Shown here one piece after another: positions 48,236 to 55,874 of a stretch of DNA of 64,000 nucleotides (position 1 is the first letter of the stretch; each line of letters starts with the position of its first letter). The notes beneath the pieces were generated by a model. That model made no database searches, was not told the origin of the DNA, and saw nothing but the letters and a program-made list of their open reading frames with translations. The DNA comes from Streptosporangium roseum DSM 43021 (lineage in GTDB: Bacteria; Actinomycetota; Actinomycetes; Streptosporangiales; Streptosporangiaceae): NCBI RefSeq assembly GCF_000024865.1, contig NC_013595.1, forward strand, positions 7,316,001 to 7,380,000. Reading direction: 5' to 3'. Both the position numbers and the translations under genes were made by a program.

Positions 48236-49492
48236 TCACAGGCCAGGGGCCGGGAAGTGCGAGGTCAGCTCCGTGACCTCGCCGTGGACCCGGGTGATGA
48301 CGTGCTTGGCCTCGTCCTCGTCCTTGGCCAGGGCGGTGACGACCTGGTCGATCCAGGCGCCGATCTGCCGCATCTCGGTCACGCCCATGCCCCGGCTGGT
48401 CACACCGGCGGTGCCGATGCGGATGCCCGACGGGTCGAACGGCTTGCGCGTGTCGAAGGGCACGGTGTTGTAGTTGGTCTCCAGACCGGCCCGGTCCAGG
48501 GCCTGGGCGGCGGGCTTGCCGCCGATGCCCTTCGGGGTCAGGTCGAACAGGATGAGGTGGTTGTCGGTGCCGCCGGAGACCAGGTCGAAGCCGCGCCCCT
48601 TGAGCTCCTCGGCCAGCGCCTGGGCGTTCAGGACGACCTGACGGGCGTAGTCCTTGAAGTCGTCGGTCGCGGCTTCCTTCAGCGCCACCGCGATGGCCGC
48701 GGTGGTGTGGTTGTGCGGACCGCCCTGCAGGCCGGGGAAGACGGCCTTGTTGAGCGCGGTGGCGTGCTCGTCGGCGGTGGCCATGAGCATCGCGCCGCGG
48801 GGACCGCGCAGGGTCTTGTGGGTGGTGGTGGAGATGACGTCCGCGTGGCCGACCGGCGACGGGTGGGCGCCACCGGCCACCAGGCCGGCGATGTGCGCGA
48901 TGTCGGCGGCGAGCACCGCGCCGACCTCACGGGCGATCTCGGCGAAGGCCGGGAAGTCGATGGTGCGCGGGATCGCGGTGCCACCGCAGAAGATCAGCTT
49001 GGGCCGCTCGCGGAGGGCGATCTCGCGGACCTCGTCCATGTCGACGCGGCCGGTGTCCTGGCGCACGCCGTAGCGGACCGGGTTGAACCACTTGCCGGTG
49101 GCGGAGACCGACCAGCCGTGGGTGAGGTGGCCGCCGAACGGCAGGCCCATCCCCATCACCGTGTCGCCCGGCTGCAGGAAGGCCAGGTAGATGGCGAGGT
49201 TGGCGGGCGAGCCGGAGTAGGGCTGGACGTTGGCGTGGTTCACGCCGAACAGGGACTTGGCCCGCTCGACGGCGAGCGTCTCGACCTGGTCGATGACCTG
49301 CTGGCCCTCGTAGTAACGCTTGCCGGGGTAGCCCTCGGAATACTTGTTGGTGAGGACGGTGCCCGTGGCCTCGAGGACGGCCCTGGAGACGTAGTTCTCC
49401 GAGGCGATCAGTTTGACGGTGTCGGCCTGACGCCGCTCCTCCGCCTTGATGAGTTCGGCGATCTGCGGATCGACGCTGGAAAGAGAACTCAT
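48236..49492 (-). CDS. glyA: Serine hydroxymethyltransferase
   Basis: The 418-residue product is full length for SHMT. It starts MSSLSSVDPQIAELIKAEERRQ, with LIASENYVSRAVLEATG, NKYSEGYPGKRYYEGQ, and the PLP lysine in VISTTTHKTLRGPRGAML. The enzyme interconverts serine and glycine and loads methylenetetrahydrofolate in the cytoplasm as a PLP dimer or tetramer. A ZTP riboswitch lies directly upstream, so expression should rise when 10-formyl-THF is short. GAGGAG lies 12 bases before ATG 49492. Confidence 0.96.
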   Translation of the reverse strand: MSSLSSVDPQIAELIKAEERRQADTVKLIASENYVSRAVLEATGTVLTNKYSEGYPGKRYYEGQQVIDQVETLAVERAKSLFGVNHANVQPYSGSPANLAIYLAFLQPGDTVMGMGLPFGGHLTHGWSVSATGKWFNPVRYGVRQDTGRVDMDEVREIALRERPKLIFCGGTAIPRTIDFPAFAEIAREVGAVLAADIAHIAGLVAGGAHPSPVGHADVISTTTHKTLRGPRGAMLMATADEHATALNKAVFPGLQGGPHNHTTAAIAVALKEAATDDFKDYARQVVLNAQALAEELKGRGFDLVSGGTDNHLILFDLTPKGIGGKPAAQALDRAGLETNYNTVPFDTRKPFDPSGIRIGTAGVTSRGMGVTEMRQIGAWIDQVVTALAKDEDEAKHVITRVHGEVTELTSHFPAPGL

Positions 49493-49527
49493 GGCGCCTT
49501 CACTCCTCTGTCATCGTTGACGTCGTG

Positions 49528-49600
49528 CGAAGACCCAGGCGCACGGCCTTCGCCATTCCGCTCCCCGGTGGTCTCTCCCACCCAATGCGCCAGTCGCGTC
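49528..49600 (-). promoter_or_regulatory. ZTP (pfl) riboswitch upstream of glyA
   Basis: On the minus strand the conserved pieces appear in order: GACTGGCGCA (49586-49595), GGTGGGAGAGACCACCGGGG (49563-49582, hairpin) and GCGCCTGGGT (49533-49542, pseudoknot partner). This is the pfl/ZTP motif, known upstream of glyA and folate genes in actinobacteria. It senses the purine intermediate ZTP/ZMP and turns expression on. Boundaries are approximate. Confidence 0.85.
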
Positions 49601-49615
49601 ATAGACGATAGCGGA

Positions 49616-50581
49616 CTAGCCGGCGCGGCCGGCGCGGCCCGCTCCGTCCACCGGCCAGAGCCGGTCCACCTCGGCGTTGAGCGTGGCTCCGATGAGCACC
49701 GCCAGCGCGGTGATGTAGAGCCACAGCAGCACCGCGATCGGGGCGGCCAGCGAGCCGTAGATGGAGACGGGGGAGAACCATGCGGCCAGCACCGCGCGCA
49801 GCACCGCGGCGCAGGCGATCCAGATGATGAACGCGAGCACGGCCCCGGGCAGCTCGCGCCACCAGCGCGTGCGCACCGGCACGCTCACGTGGTACAGCAG
49901 GGTGAGGAAGAACACCGAGCCGATGATGACCACCGGCCAGTAGAGGATGTCCACCAGCGGGGCGTAGTCGGGAGGCAGGGCGCCGCGCAGCGCGGCGGGG
50001 CCGAGGACCAGGACCGGCATGACGAGCAGGCCGACCAGCAGGCCCGCGAGGTAGAAGCCGAAGGACATCAGGCGGGTGCGGATGATGCCGCGTTCCTCGC
50101 CGAGCCCGTAGGCGACCGAGATCAGGTCCACGTAGACGAACAGCGCCCGCGAGCCCGACCAGAGCGCCAGCAGAAAGCCCAGCGAGATCAGCGAGACCTG
50201 GTTCTCGGGTTTCAGCACGTCCTCGACGAGCGGGGTGACGACGCTGTCCACGGCGTTGTCGGTGAACAGCAGGTGCGCCTGCGCGTCGATCCAGTCCCTG
50301 ACGTTCTGCAGCGTCTCCGGGCCGAACACCCGGGTGAGCTGGCCGAGCACGCCGATCAGGCCGAGCATGAACGGCGGCAGCGACAGCAGCGCGAAGAACG
50401 CCGCCTCACCGGCCAGGCCGGTGACCCGGTAGGTGACGCCCGCGTTCACGGTGGCGGTGACCAGCGCCCAGCTGCCCGTCCCGCGCACCCAGGAGAGCCC
50501 GGCGCGCAGCCTGGCCCTGCGCCCACGTGGTGAGCGCCTGTCGGGCCCGGGCCGGTGCGCCGGAGCATCAGTGGACGTCAT
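49616..50581 (-). CDS. YihY/virulence factor BrkB family membrane protein
   Basis: The 321-residue product has a cytoplasmic N-terminus (about 45 residues, Arg/Pro-rich) and six membrane helices. The family pattern GEAAFFALLSLPPFMLGLIGVLGQL, ALWSGSRALFVYVDLISVAYG and ISIYGSLAAPIAVLLWLYITALAVLIGATLNAEVDRL are visible. Function is unknown; YihY proteins have been linked to small-molecule or lipid transport. The ATG at 50581 is used. It lies upstream of the glyA riboswitch and is oriented the same way. Confidence 0.88.
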   Translation of the reverse strand: MTSTDAPAHRPGPDRRSPRGRRARLRAGLSWVRGTGSWALVTATVNAGVTYRVTGLAGEAAFFALLSLPPFMLGLIGVLGQLTRVFGPETLQNVRDWIDAQAHLLFTDNAVDSVVTPLVEDVLKPENQVSLISLGFLLALWSGSRALFVYVDLISVAYGLGEERGIIRTRLMSFGFYLAGLLVGLLVMPVLVLGPAALRGALPPDYAPLVDILYWPVVIIGSVFFLTLLYHVSVPVRTRWWRELPGAVLAFIIWIACAAVLRAVLAAWFSPVSIYGSLAAPIAVLLWLYITALAVLIGATLNAEVDRLWPVDGAGRAGRAG

Positions 50582-50660
50582 GGCACACAACGGTATTTCC
50601 TAGTGGTGCTTGATCACGAGTTCGTCCGGCAACGATCGAATCTCGTGTCCACTACCCGTG

Positions 50661-51059
50661 CTACCTGCGATAAAACGCCAGGGGGTCGTCCGCGTCGACG
50701 ATCCGGGCGCCCAGCGGCAGCAGCGACACCGGGATCAGCTTGATGTTCGCGATCCCCAGCGGGATGCCGATGATCGACAGGAACAGCGGGATCGAGGTCA
50801 GCAGGTGCCCGATGGCCAGCCAGATCCCGGCCACGACGCACCAGATCACGTTCCCGACGGTGGACAGGCAGCCCGCCTCGGGATCGCGGACCACGGTCCG
50901 GCCGAAGGGCCACAGCGCGTAGGCGGCTATCCGGAACGACGCGATGCCGAACGGGATGGTGATGATCAGGACGCAGCAGATGACGCCCGCGACGACGTAG
51001 CCGATGGCCAGCCAGATCCCCGCGAACACCAGCCAGATGACATTCAACAGAGTCCGCAT
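50661..51059 (-). CDS. YccF domain membrane protein
   Basis: The 132-residue product contains two YccF repeats, each with NVIWxVxAGIWLAIG followed by a hydrophobic helix: MRTLLNVIWLVFAGIWLAIG and NVIWCVVAGIWLAIG. ITIPFGIASFRIAAYALWPFGR and IGIPLGIANIKLIPVSLLPLG follow the repeats. Four membrane helices are predicted. Function unknown. The ATG at 51059 precedes the start region of the YihY gene by 80 bp on the same strand. Confidence 0.9.
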   Translation of the reverse strand: MRTLLNVIWLVFAGIWLAIGYVVAGVICCVLIITIPFGIASFRIAAYALWPFGRTVVRDPEAGCLSTVGNVIWCVVAGIWLAIGHLLTSIPLFLSIIGIPLGIANIKLIPVSLLPLGARIVDADDPLAFYRR

Positions 51060-51092
51060 GATCTGAGCATGTCAGGCTGGATTTGACCGGTT

Positions 51093-51905
51093 CTATCGGG
51101 TCTGCCCCTGAGAAAGCCCTGATCCGAGCGGCGCCCGCCCCTTGCCCGGCAGCCCGGCGAACGCCTGGGCGACCCGCGCCCAGGCCCGCGCGCCCTCACC
51201 CCGCAGCTCCAGGAAGGTGTCGTCGAGGTGGCGGCGCTGGACCACCAGGAGGCAGAAGTCGAGCATCGTGCCCCTGACCGCGTCGGCGGCGCCGTCAGGC
51301 CCCGCCGTCCACCACGAGCCGTCGGGCATCGTCAGCTCCACCCGGATCGGATCCGCGGGCGGGGTCAGGCCGCGCACCGCGAAGCCGTACGGCATGGCCC
51401 GGACGCCGAGCGTCGCCACGTGCCTGAGCCTGGCGGTCGGGACGCGTACGACCCCGAGCGCGTCGGCCACGTCCTGCCCGTGGGCCCAGGTCTCCATCAG
51501 CCGCGCGGTGACGAAGGACGCGGCCGACATGTCGGGGCCGTACCAGGGCAGCCTGGTCCCGGGATCGAGCCGGGCGAAGGCGTCCAGGCTGCGGGCCCTG
51601 GCCTCGCGGAACCACTCGTGGACCTGTCCTGGGGCGAGGCCGCGCGAGGCGGCCGCCAGCTCGTCCACCGCGGATTCCCCGCGGCCGAGGAAGGCCGGCA
51701 GCGCGGCACGGAAGCCATCGGGGTCGGTCGCGGCGGCGGTGGCGGCGTCGTCGAACCAGGCCAGGTGGCTGATCTGGTCGCGCACCGCCCAGCCCTCGGC
51801 GGGAGTGGGCAGCTCCCAGGACGCCGGGTCGAGCCCGCGGACCATGGCGTCGAGCTCGGCGGTCTCCGCGCGCAGGTCGGCCAGCAGCTCGTCCATCAGA
51901 CCCAT
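51093..51905 (-). CDS. TIGR03084-type metal-binding protein (DinB/mycothiol-dependent fold)
   Basis: The 270-residue product starts MGLMDELLADLRAETAELDAMVRGLDPASW, and has the metal-binding helices WAVRDQISHLAWFDDAATAA and RLMETWAHGQDVADALGV, each with a His of the DinB/maleylpyruvate isomerase four-helix bundle. The second half ends with LLVVQRRHLDD, the third ligand region. Members of this actinobacterial family are presumed mycothiol-dependent enzymes. The in-frame extension upstream to 52019 lies over another gene's promoter and is excluded. Oriented away from a small Cys-rich gene. Confidence 0.88.
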   Translation of the reverse strand: MGLMDELLADLRAETAELDAMVRGLDPASWELPTPAEGWAVRDQISHLAWFDDAATAAATDPDGFRAALPAFLGRGESAVDELAAASRGLAPGQVHEWFREARARSLDAFARLDPGTRLPWYGPDMSAASFVTARLMETWAHGQDVADALGVVRVPTARLRHVATLGVRAMPYGFAVRGLTPPADPIRVELTMPDGSWWTAGPDGAADAVRGTMLDFCLLVVQRRHLDDTFLELRGEGARAWARVAQAFAGLPGKGRAPLGSGLSQGQTR

Positions 51906-51999
51906 GGCGCGCCTCCTCGTTCCAGCCCAGGCAAGGGTAACCGAGCGATGTTCTAGGGGACAGCCCCGCCGCCGGTGGGGGGCACCCCACAATGGAAGG

Positions 52000-52125
52000 G
52001 TGATCTGCCAACAGTGCAAGGACCGTCATCACGAGGAGTGCCGGGGCGGCTCCTGGTGCGACTGCCAGCACCAGGACGCCGAGCGCCCTCAGGAGTCCCC
52101 GATGGACTGGCCGCGTCAGGGGTGA
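52000..52125 (+). CDS. 41-residue Cys/His-rich small protein
   Basis: The product reads ICQQCKDRHHEECRGGSWCDCQHQ in two overlapping pieces (ICQQCKDRHHEECRGG then SWCDCQHQDAERP): four or five Cys and several His fit a treble-clef or zinc-knuckle fold. The GTG at 52000 is the only suitable start; AATGGAAGG precedes it closely. Small conserved proteins of this type are known in actinobacterial genomes without function. It is divergent from the TIGR03084 gene with 94 bp between. Confidence 0.65.
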   Translation: MICQQCKDRHHEECRGGSWCDCQHQDAERPQESPMDWPRQG

Positions 52126-52176
52126 GTCCCGAAACCAAGGTTGGGCCTGGAGAGAGTCCAGAGTGTGGACCCGACA

Positions 52177-52205
52177 TTGGACATCTCGGACGACCAAGGT
52201 ATCGT
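52177..52205 (+). promoter_or_regulatory. Promoter of the sulfur-assimilation operon
   Basis: TTGGAC (52177-52182), 17-bp spacer, TATCGT (52200-52205). The leader ATG at 52213 lies eight bases after the -10, so the transcript should start at or next to the leader start codon. Confidence 0.65.
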
Positions 52206-52212
52206 CGGGGAC

Positions 52213-52296
52213 ATGCCAGCGGACCCATTGCTCGTCGTGCGACGCCACGTCGACCTCCTGCGTGTCCGCAGTGCCATCTGTTGTGACGTCCGTTGA
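52213..52296 (+). CDS. Putative leader peptide with Cys-Cys (sulfur attenuator)
   Basis: The 27-residue frame contains RRHVDLLRVRSAICC, followed by DVR and stop. This matches the short actinobacterial leader-peptide pattern (RRHVDLxRxxSAxC) found before sulfur-assimilation genes. Tandem TGT TGT codons near the end suggest ribosome stalling when charged Cys-tRNA is low, which would change downstream folding and raise sulfite reductase expression. It is probably leaderless. Known cysteine attenuators are of this form. Confidence 0.8.
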   Translation: MPADPLLVVRRHVDLLRVRSAICCDVR

Positions 52297-52442
52297 CCGT
52301 CGCCCTCCGCTGATTTCACCCAGCTCGGGCGCGCGACAGGCGTCCTCCTTGCGAGTAATGCGACCCCCACACTCGACGATGAGGCGGGAGGTGCTGTCTG
52401 TGCGTGTCCGGAAATCACTCCATCGATCCAAAGGACGCGCAC

Positions 52443-54125
52443 ATGACGACCCCGGCCAAGCCGGCTAACCGCCACCACAAGCGCCCGCGCGGCGAAGGTC
52501 AGTGGGCTCTCGGTTACCGCGAACCGCTGAACAAGAACGAAGAGAACAAGAAGAACGACGACGGGCTCAACGTCCGTCAGCGGATCATCGACATCTACTC
52601 CAAGAACGGTTTCGACTCCATCGACCCGGCCGACCTGCGGGGGCGGATGCGCTGGTACGGGCTCTACACCCAGCGCAAGCCGGGGATCGACGGCGGCAAG
52701 ACCGCGATCCTGGAGCCGGAGGAGCTCGACGACCGCTACTTCATGCTCCGGGTCCGGATCGACGGCGGGCGGCTCAACCTCGAGCAGCTCCGCGCCATCG
52801 CCGACATCTCCAACCTCTACGGCCGGGGCACCGCCGACGTCACCGACCGGCAGAACATCCAGCTCCACTGGATCGAGATCGAGGCCGTCCCCGACATCTG
52901 GAAGCGGCTGGAGGCGGTGGGCCTGTCCACCACCGAGGCCTGCGGCGACACCCCGCGCGTCATCCTGGGCTGCCCGCTGGCCGGGATCGACGACAACGAG
53001 GTCCTCGACGGCACCGCGCAGATCGACGAGATCTACGACACCTACATCGGCGACCCGGCCTTCTCCAACCTGCCCCGCAAGTTCAAGACCGCGGTGAGCG
53101 GCTGCCCGGCGCACTGCACCGTGCACGAGATCAACGACATCGCCTTCGTGGGCGTCGTCAACGAGCGGGGCGAGAGGGGCTACGACCTGTGGGTGGGCGG
53201 CGGCCTGTCGACCAACCCCATGCTGGCCAAGCGGCTGGGCGTCTTCATCGCCCCGGAGCAGGTCACCCCGGTCTGGGGCGGCGTGATCGGCATCTTCCGC
53301 GACTACGGCTACCGCCGCCTGCGGCACCGGGCCCGGATCAAGTTCCTGGTCAACGACTGGGGCGTGGAGAAGTTCAGGGAGATCCTGGAGACGGAGTACC
53401 TCGGCCACGCGCTGCCCGACGGCCCCGCGCCCGAGCAGCCGCGCGGCGGGCGCCGTGACCACGTGGGCGTCTTCCCGCAGAAGGACGGCAACTTCTACGT
53501 CGGCTTCGCGCCCAGGGTCGGGCGCCTCGACGGCGACAAGCTCCACCTGATCGCCGACATCGCCGAGCGGCACGGCTCCGGGCGGGTGCACACCACGGTC
53601 GAGCAGAAGATGGTCATCCTCGACGTCGCCCCCGACCGGGTCGACAGCATCGTCGCCGAACTGGAGGCCAACGACCTCCGGGTCAACCCCTCCACCTTCC
53701 GCCGCCAGACCATGGCCTGCACCGGCATCGAGTTCTGCAAGCTGGCGATCGTCGAGACCAAGGCCACCGCCTCCGACCTGATCGACGAGCTGGAGCAGCG
53801 CCTTCCCGACTTCAGGGAGCCGCTGACCATCAACGTCAACGGCTGCCCGAACTCCTGCGCGCGCATCCAGGTCGCCGACATCGGCCTCAAGGGCCAGCTC
53901 GTCGTCAACGACAAGGGCGAGCAGGTCGAGGGCTTCCAGATCCACCTGGGCGGCTCCCTCGGCGTCAACCCGGGCTTCGGCCGCAAGGTCCGCGGCCTGA
54001 AGGCCACCGCCGAGGAGCTTCCCGACTACGTGGAGCGCGTCGTCAGGAACTTCGAGAAGCAGAAGAACGACGGCGAGACCTTCTCCGGCTGGGTCCAGCG
54101 AGCCGACGAGGCGGACCTCAAGTGA
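52443..54125 (+). CDS. sir: Ferredoxin-dependent sulfite/nitrite reductase
   Basis: The 560-residue product has two ferredoxin-like and two sirohaem-binding repeats. The cluster cysteines lie in TMACTGIEFCKLA and NVNGCPNSCARIQVADIG (CxxxxxC and CxxxC). The N-terminal VRQRIIDIYSKNGFDSIDPADLRGRMRWYGLYTQRKPG and DRQNIQLHWIEIE are characteristic. The enzyme reduces sulfite to sulfide using ferredoxin, sirohaem and [4Fe-4S]. Actinobacterial homologues in this sulfur-gene setting serve in assimilation. The ATG at 52443 has AAAGGA upstream. First structural gene after the leader peptide; co-transcribed with cysH and the chelatase that finishes sirohaem synthesis. Confidence 0.92.
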   Translation: MTTPAKPANRHHKRPRGEGQWALGYREPLNKNEENKKNDDGLNVRQRIIDIYSKNGFDSIDPADLRGRMRWYGLYTQRKPGIDGGKTAILEPEELDDRYFMLRVRIDGGRLNLEQLRAIADISNLYGRGTADVTDRQNIQLHWIEIEAVPDIWKRLEAVGLSTTEACGDTPRVILGCPLAGIDDNEVLDGTAQIDEIYDTYIGDPAFSNLPRKFKTAVSGCPAHCTVHEINDIAFVGVVNERGERGYDLWVGGGLSTNPMLAKRLGVFIAPEQVTPVWGGVIGIFRDYGYRRLRHRARIKFLVNDWGVEKFREILETEYLGHALPDGPAPEQPRGGRRDHVGVFPQKDGNFYVGFAPRVGRLDGDKLHLIADIAERHGSGRVHTTVEQKMVILDVAPDRVDSIVAELEANDLRVNPSTFRRQTMACTGIEFCKLAIVETKATASDLIDELEQRLPDFREPLTINVNGCPNSCARIQVADIGLKGQLVVNDKGEQVEGFQIHLGGSLGVNPGFGRKVRGLKATAEELPDYVERVVRNFEKQKNDGETFSGWVQRADEADLK

Positions 54126-54159
54126 GCCGCCCGGCGGGCCGCGGGGGAAGGGCGGGCCG

Positions 54160-54303
54160 ATGAGCGAGCGAGCGGTCCCCTTCCACTGCCCCTACTGCGG
54201 TGAAGAGGATCTCGAACCCTACGAGGGCGACGGCGGCTGGTACTGCCGCTCGTGCGTCCGCGCCTTCAAGTTGAAGTTCCTGGGCATCGGAGTGCGGTCA
54301 TGA
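54160..54303 (+). CDS. Small zinc-ribbon protein of the sulfur operon
   Basis: The 47-residue product has two CxxC pairs (FHCPYCGEED and YCRSCVRAFKL) with a YEGDGGWYC middle and a basic end. Actinomycete sulfur operons commonly have this small gene between sulfite reductase and cysH, often mis-annotated as an insertion element protein. Its function is unknown; a role in metal or sulfide handling is possible. The ATG at 54160 follows GGGGGAAGG at some distance. Its stop overlaps the next tiny ORF (ATGA). Confidence 0.8.
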   Translation: MSERAVPFHCPYCGEEDLEPYEGDGGWYCRSCVRAFKLKFLGIGVRS

Positions 54304-54380
54304 CGGTCGGCGGACCCGGCGTGGCGCGCGCGGCGGCCCGCGAGGCATGGGCGGCCCACGCGGCGAATGAGGAGTGGTGA
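54300..54380 (+). CDS. Possible 26-residue coupled small ORF
   Basis: ATG at 54300 overlaps the preceding stop (ATGA) and opens MTVGGPGVARAAAREAWAAH, followed by AANEEW and a stop six bases before the cysH start. It contains GAGGAG, the cysH ribosome site, at its end. It may be a real small protein or a device that carries ribosomes to cysH. Confidence 0.45.
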   Translation: MTVGGPGVARAAAREAWAAHAANEEW

Positions 54381-54385
54381 GCGAC

Positions 54386-55114
54386 ATGACACTGGTGGAC
54401 ATCGAAGTCGGACTACGACAGCAGCGCGGCGCGCTCGACCTGCAGGACATCGTCGAGTCGGCCGCGCGGTTCCTGGAGGACGCCTCCGCGCTGGAGATCA
54501 TCCGCTGGGCCGCGGCCACCTTCGGCGACCGGCTCTGCCTGACCTCCTCGATGAGCGACGCGCTGCTGATCGACCTGGTCAGCCGGGTCAAGCCGGGGGT
54601 GGACGTGCTGTTCATCGACACCGGCTACCACTTCGCCGAGACGATCGGCACCCGTGACGCCGTGCGGCAGGTCTACGACGTCAACGTGATCGACGTCCAG
54701 CCGTCCCGGACGGTGGCCGAGCAGGAGCGCGACCTCGGTCCGCGCCTGTTCGGGCGCAACCCCGACCTCTGCTGCTACCTGCGCAAGGTCGAGCCGCTCA
54801 ACCGGGCGCTGGAGCCGTACCTCGCCTGGGTCTCCGGCATCCGCCGCGACGAGGCCGTCACCCGCGCCGACGTCAAGGTCGTGGAGTGGGACGCCAAGCG
54901 CCAGATGGTCAAGATCAACCCGATCGCCCGCTGGACGCAGGACGACGTCGACAACTACATGGCCGACAACGGCGTGCTCATCAACCCGCTGCACTACGAC
55001 AACTACCCTTCGATCGGCTGCGCCCCCTGCACCCGTCAGGTCGCCCCGGGAGAGGACCCGCGCAGCGGCCGCTGGGCCGGGATGGCCAAGACCGAATGCG
55101 GGCTGCATCTATGA
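54386..55114 (+). CDS. cysH: Adenylyl-sulfate (APS/PAPS) reductase
   Basis: The 242-residue product has the PP-loop type fold: SSMSDALLIDLVSR and VLFIDTGYHFAET, and two Cys pairs for a [4Fe-4S] cluster (Cys129-Cys130 in DLCCYLRK and Cys212/Cys215 in IGCAPCTRQ). The catalytic C-terminal ECGLHL has Cys238. The cluster cysteines mark the assimilatory APS reductase type, using APS directly. It produces sulfite for the reductase. ATG 54386 follows GAGGAG; a GTG three codons earlier is possible. Its stop overlaps the chelatase start (ATGA). Confidence 0.93.
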   Translation: MTLVDIEVGLRQQRGALDLQDIVESAARFLEDASALEIIRWAAATFGDRLCLTSSMSDALLIDLVSRVKPGVDVLFIDTGYHFAETIGTRDAVRQVYDVNVIDVQPSRTVAEQERDLGPRLFGRNPDLCCYLRKVEPLNRALEPYLAWVSGIRRDEAVTRADVKVVEWDAKRQMVKINPIARWTQDDVDNYMADNGVLINPLHYDNYPSIGCAPCTRQVAPGEDPRSGRWAGMAKTECGLHL

Positions 55115-55872
55115 CGTGGCACGTCCACGGCGCGACGCCCGCGATCCCGCTGATCGCGGTGGCGCACGGGTCCCGTGACCCGCGCGCCGCCGCGACGGTG
55201 GAGGATCTCCTCGATCTGGTACGGCGGGCACGCCCGGAGATCCCCGTGCGCGCCGCCTACCTCGACCACGCTCCCCCGACGCTCGCCGGGGCGCTGTCCG
55301 GGCTGGCCGAGGCGGTGGTCCTGCCGCTGCTGCTCACCGAGGCCTACCACAGCCGCGTGGACATCCCCGGCGCGCTCGCCGAGGCGACGGCCCGCCGGCC
55401 GCTGCTGCGCGTGCACCGGGGCGCCACCCTGGGCCCCCATCCCCTGCTGCTCACCGCTCTGGAGCGGCGCCTGGCCGAGGCCGGGGTGGAGCCCGGCGAT
55501 CCCGGCACCGCGGTGGTGCTGGTCTCGGCGGGATCCAGCGACCGCCGGGCCAACGCGACGGTCTCGGGGGTGGCGGGAGACTGGGCCGGGCAACGCGGCT
55601 GGTGGTCGGTGACCGCCGCCTACGCCTCGGCCGCCGAGCCCACCCCCGAGCAGGAGGTCCGGCGGCTCCTCGACGCCGGAGCCCCGCGGGTGGTGGTGGC
55701 TCCCTACCTGCTGGCCCCGGGCCACTTCGCCGACAAGATCCGCCGTGACACCCTGGCCGCGGGCGCCTGGGCGGTCGCCGGCGTGCTCGGCGCCGCCCCC
55801 GAGCTCGCGGCCGTGCTGGTCGAACGCTACGAGCGGGCCGTACAGCGGGAGAGGACCTTCGCGACCGCCTGA
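55111..55872 (+). CDS. Sirohydrochlorin chelatase (CbiX-type)
   Basis: The 253-residue product is a two-repeat CbiX/SirB-type chelatase. Each half begins with the metal-binding motif: IAVAHGSRDPRAAATVEDLLD and VLVSAGSSDRRANATVSGVAGD. LTEAYHSRVDIPGAL and APYLLAPGHFADKI provide the second His of each half. It inserts iron into sirohydrochlorin to give the sirohaem of the sulfite reductase. The ATG overlaps the cysH stop. The following minus-strand gene ends only two bases after its stop. Confidence 0.9.
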   Translation: MTWHVHGATPAIPLIAVAHGSRDPRAAATVEDLLDLVRRARPEIPVRAAYLDHAPPTLAGALSGLAEAVVLPLLLTEAYHSRVDIPGALAEATARRPLLRVHRGATLGPHPLLLTALERRLAEAGVEPGDPGTAVVLVSAGSSDRRANATVSGVAGDWAGQRGWWSVTAAYASAAEPTPEQEVRRLLDAGAPRVVVAPYLLAPGHFADKIRRDTLAAGAWAVAGVLGAAPELAAVLVERYERAVQRERTFATA

Positions 55873-55874
55873 CG

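Noticed and set aside
48257..50533. 758-codon plus-strand open frame
   Set aside because: Antisense to glyA, its riboswitch and the YihY gene.
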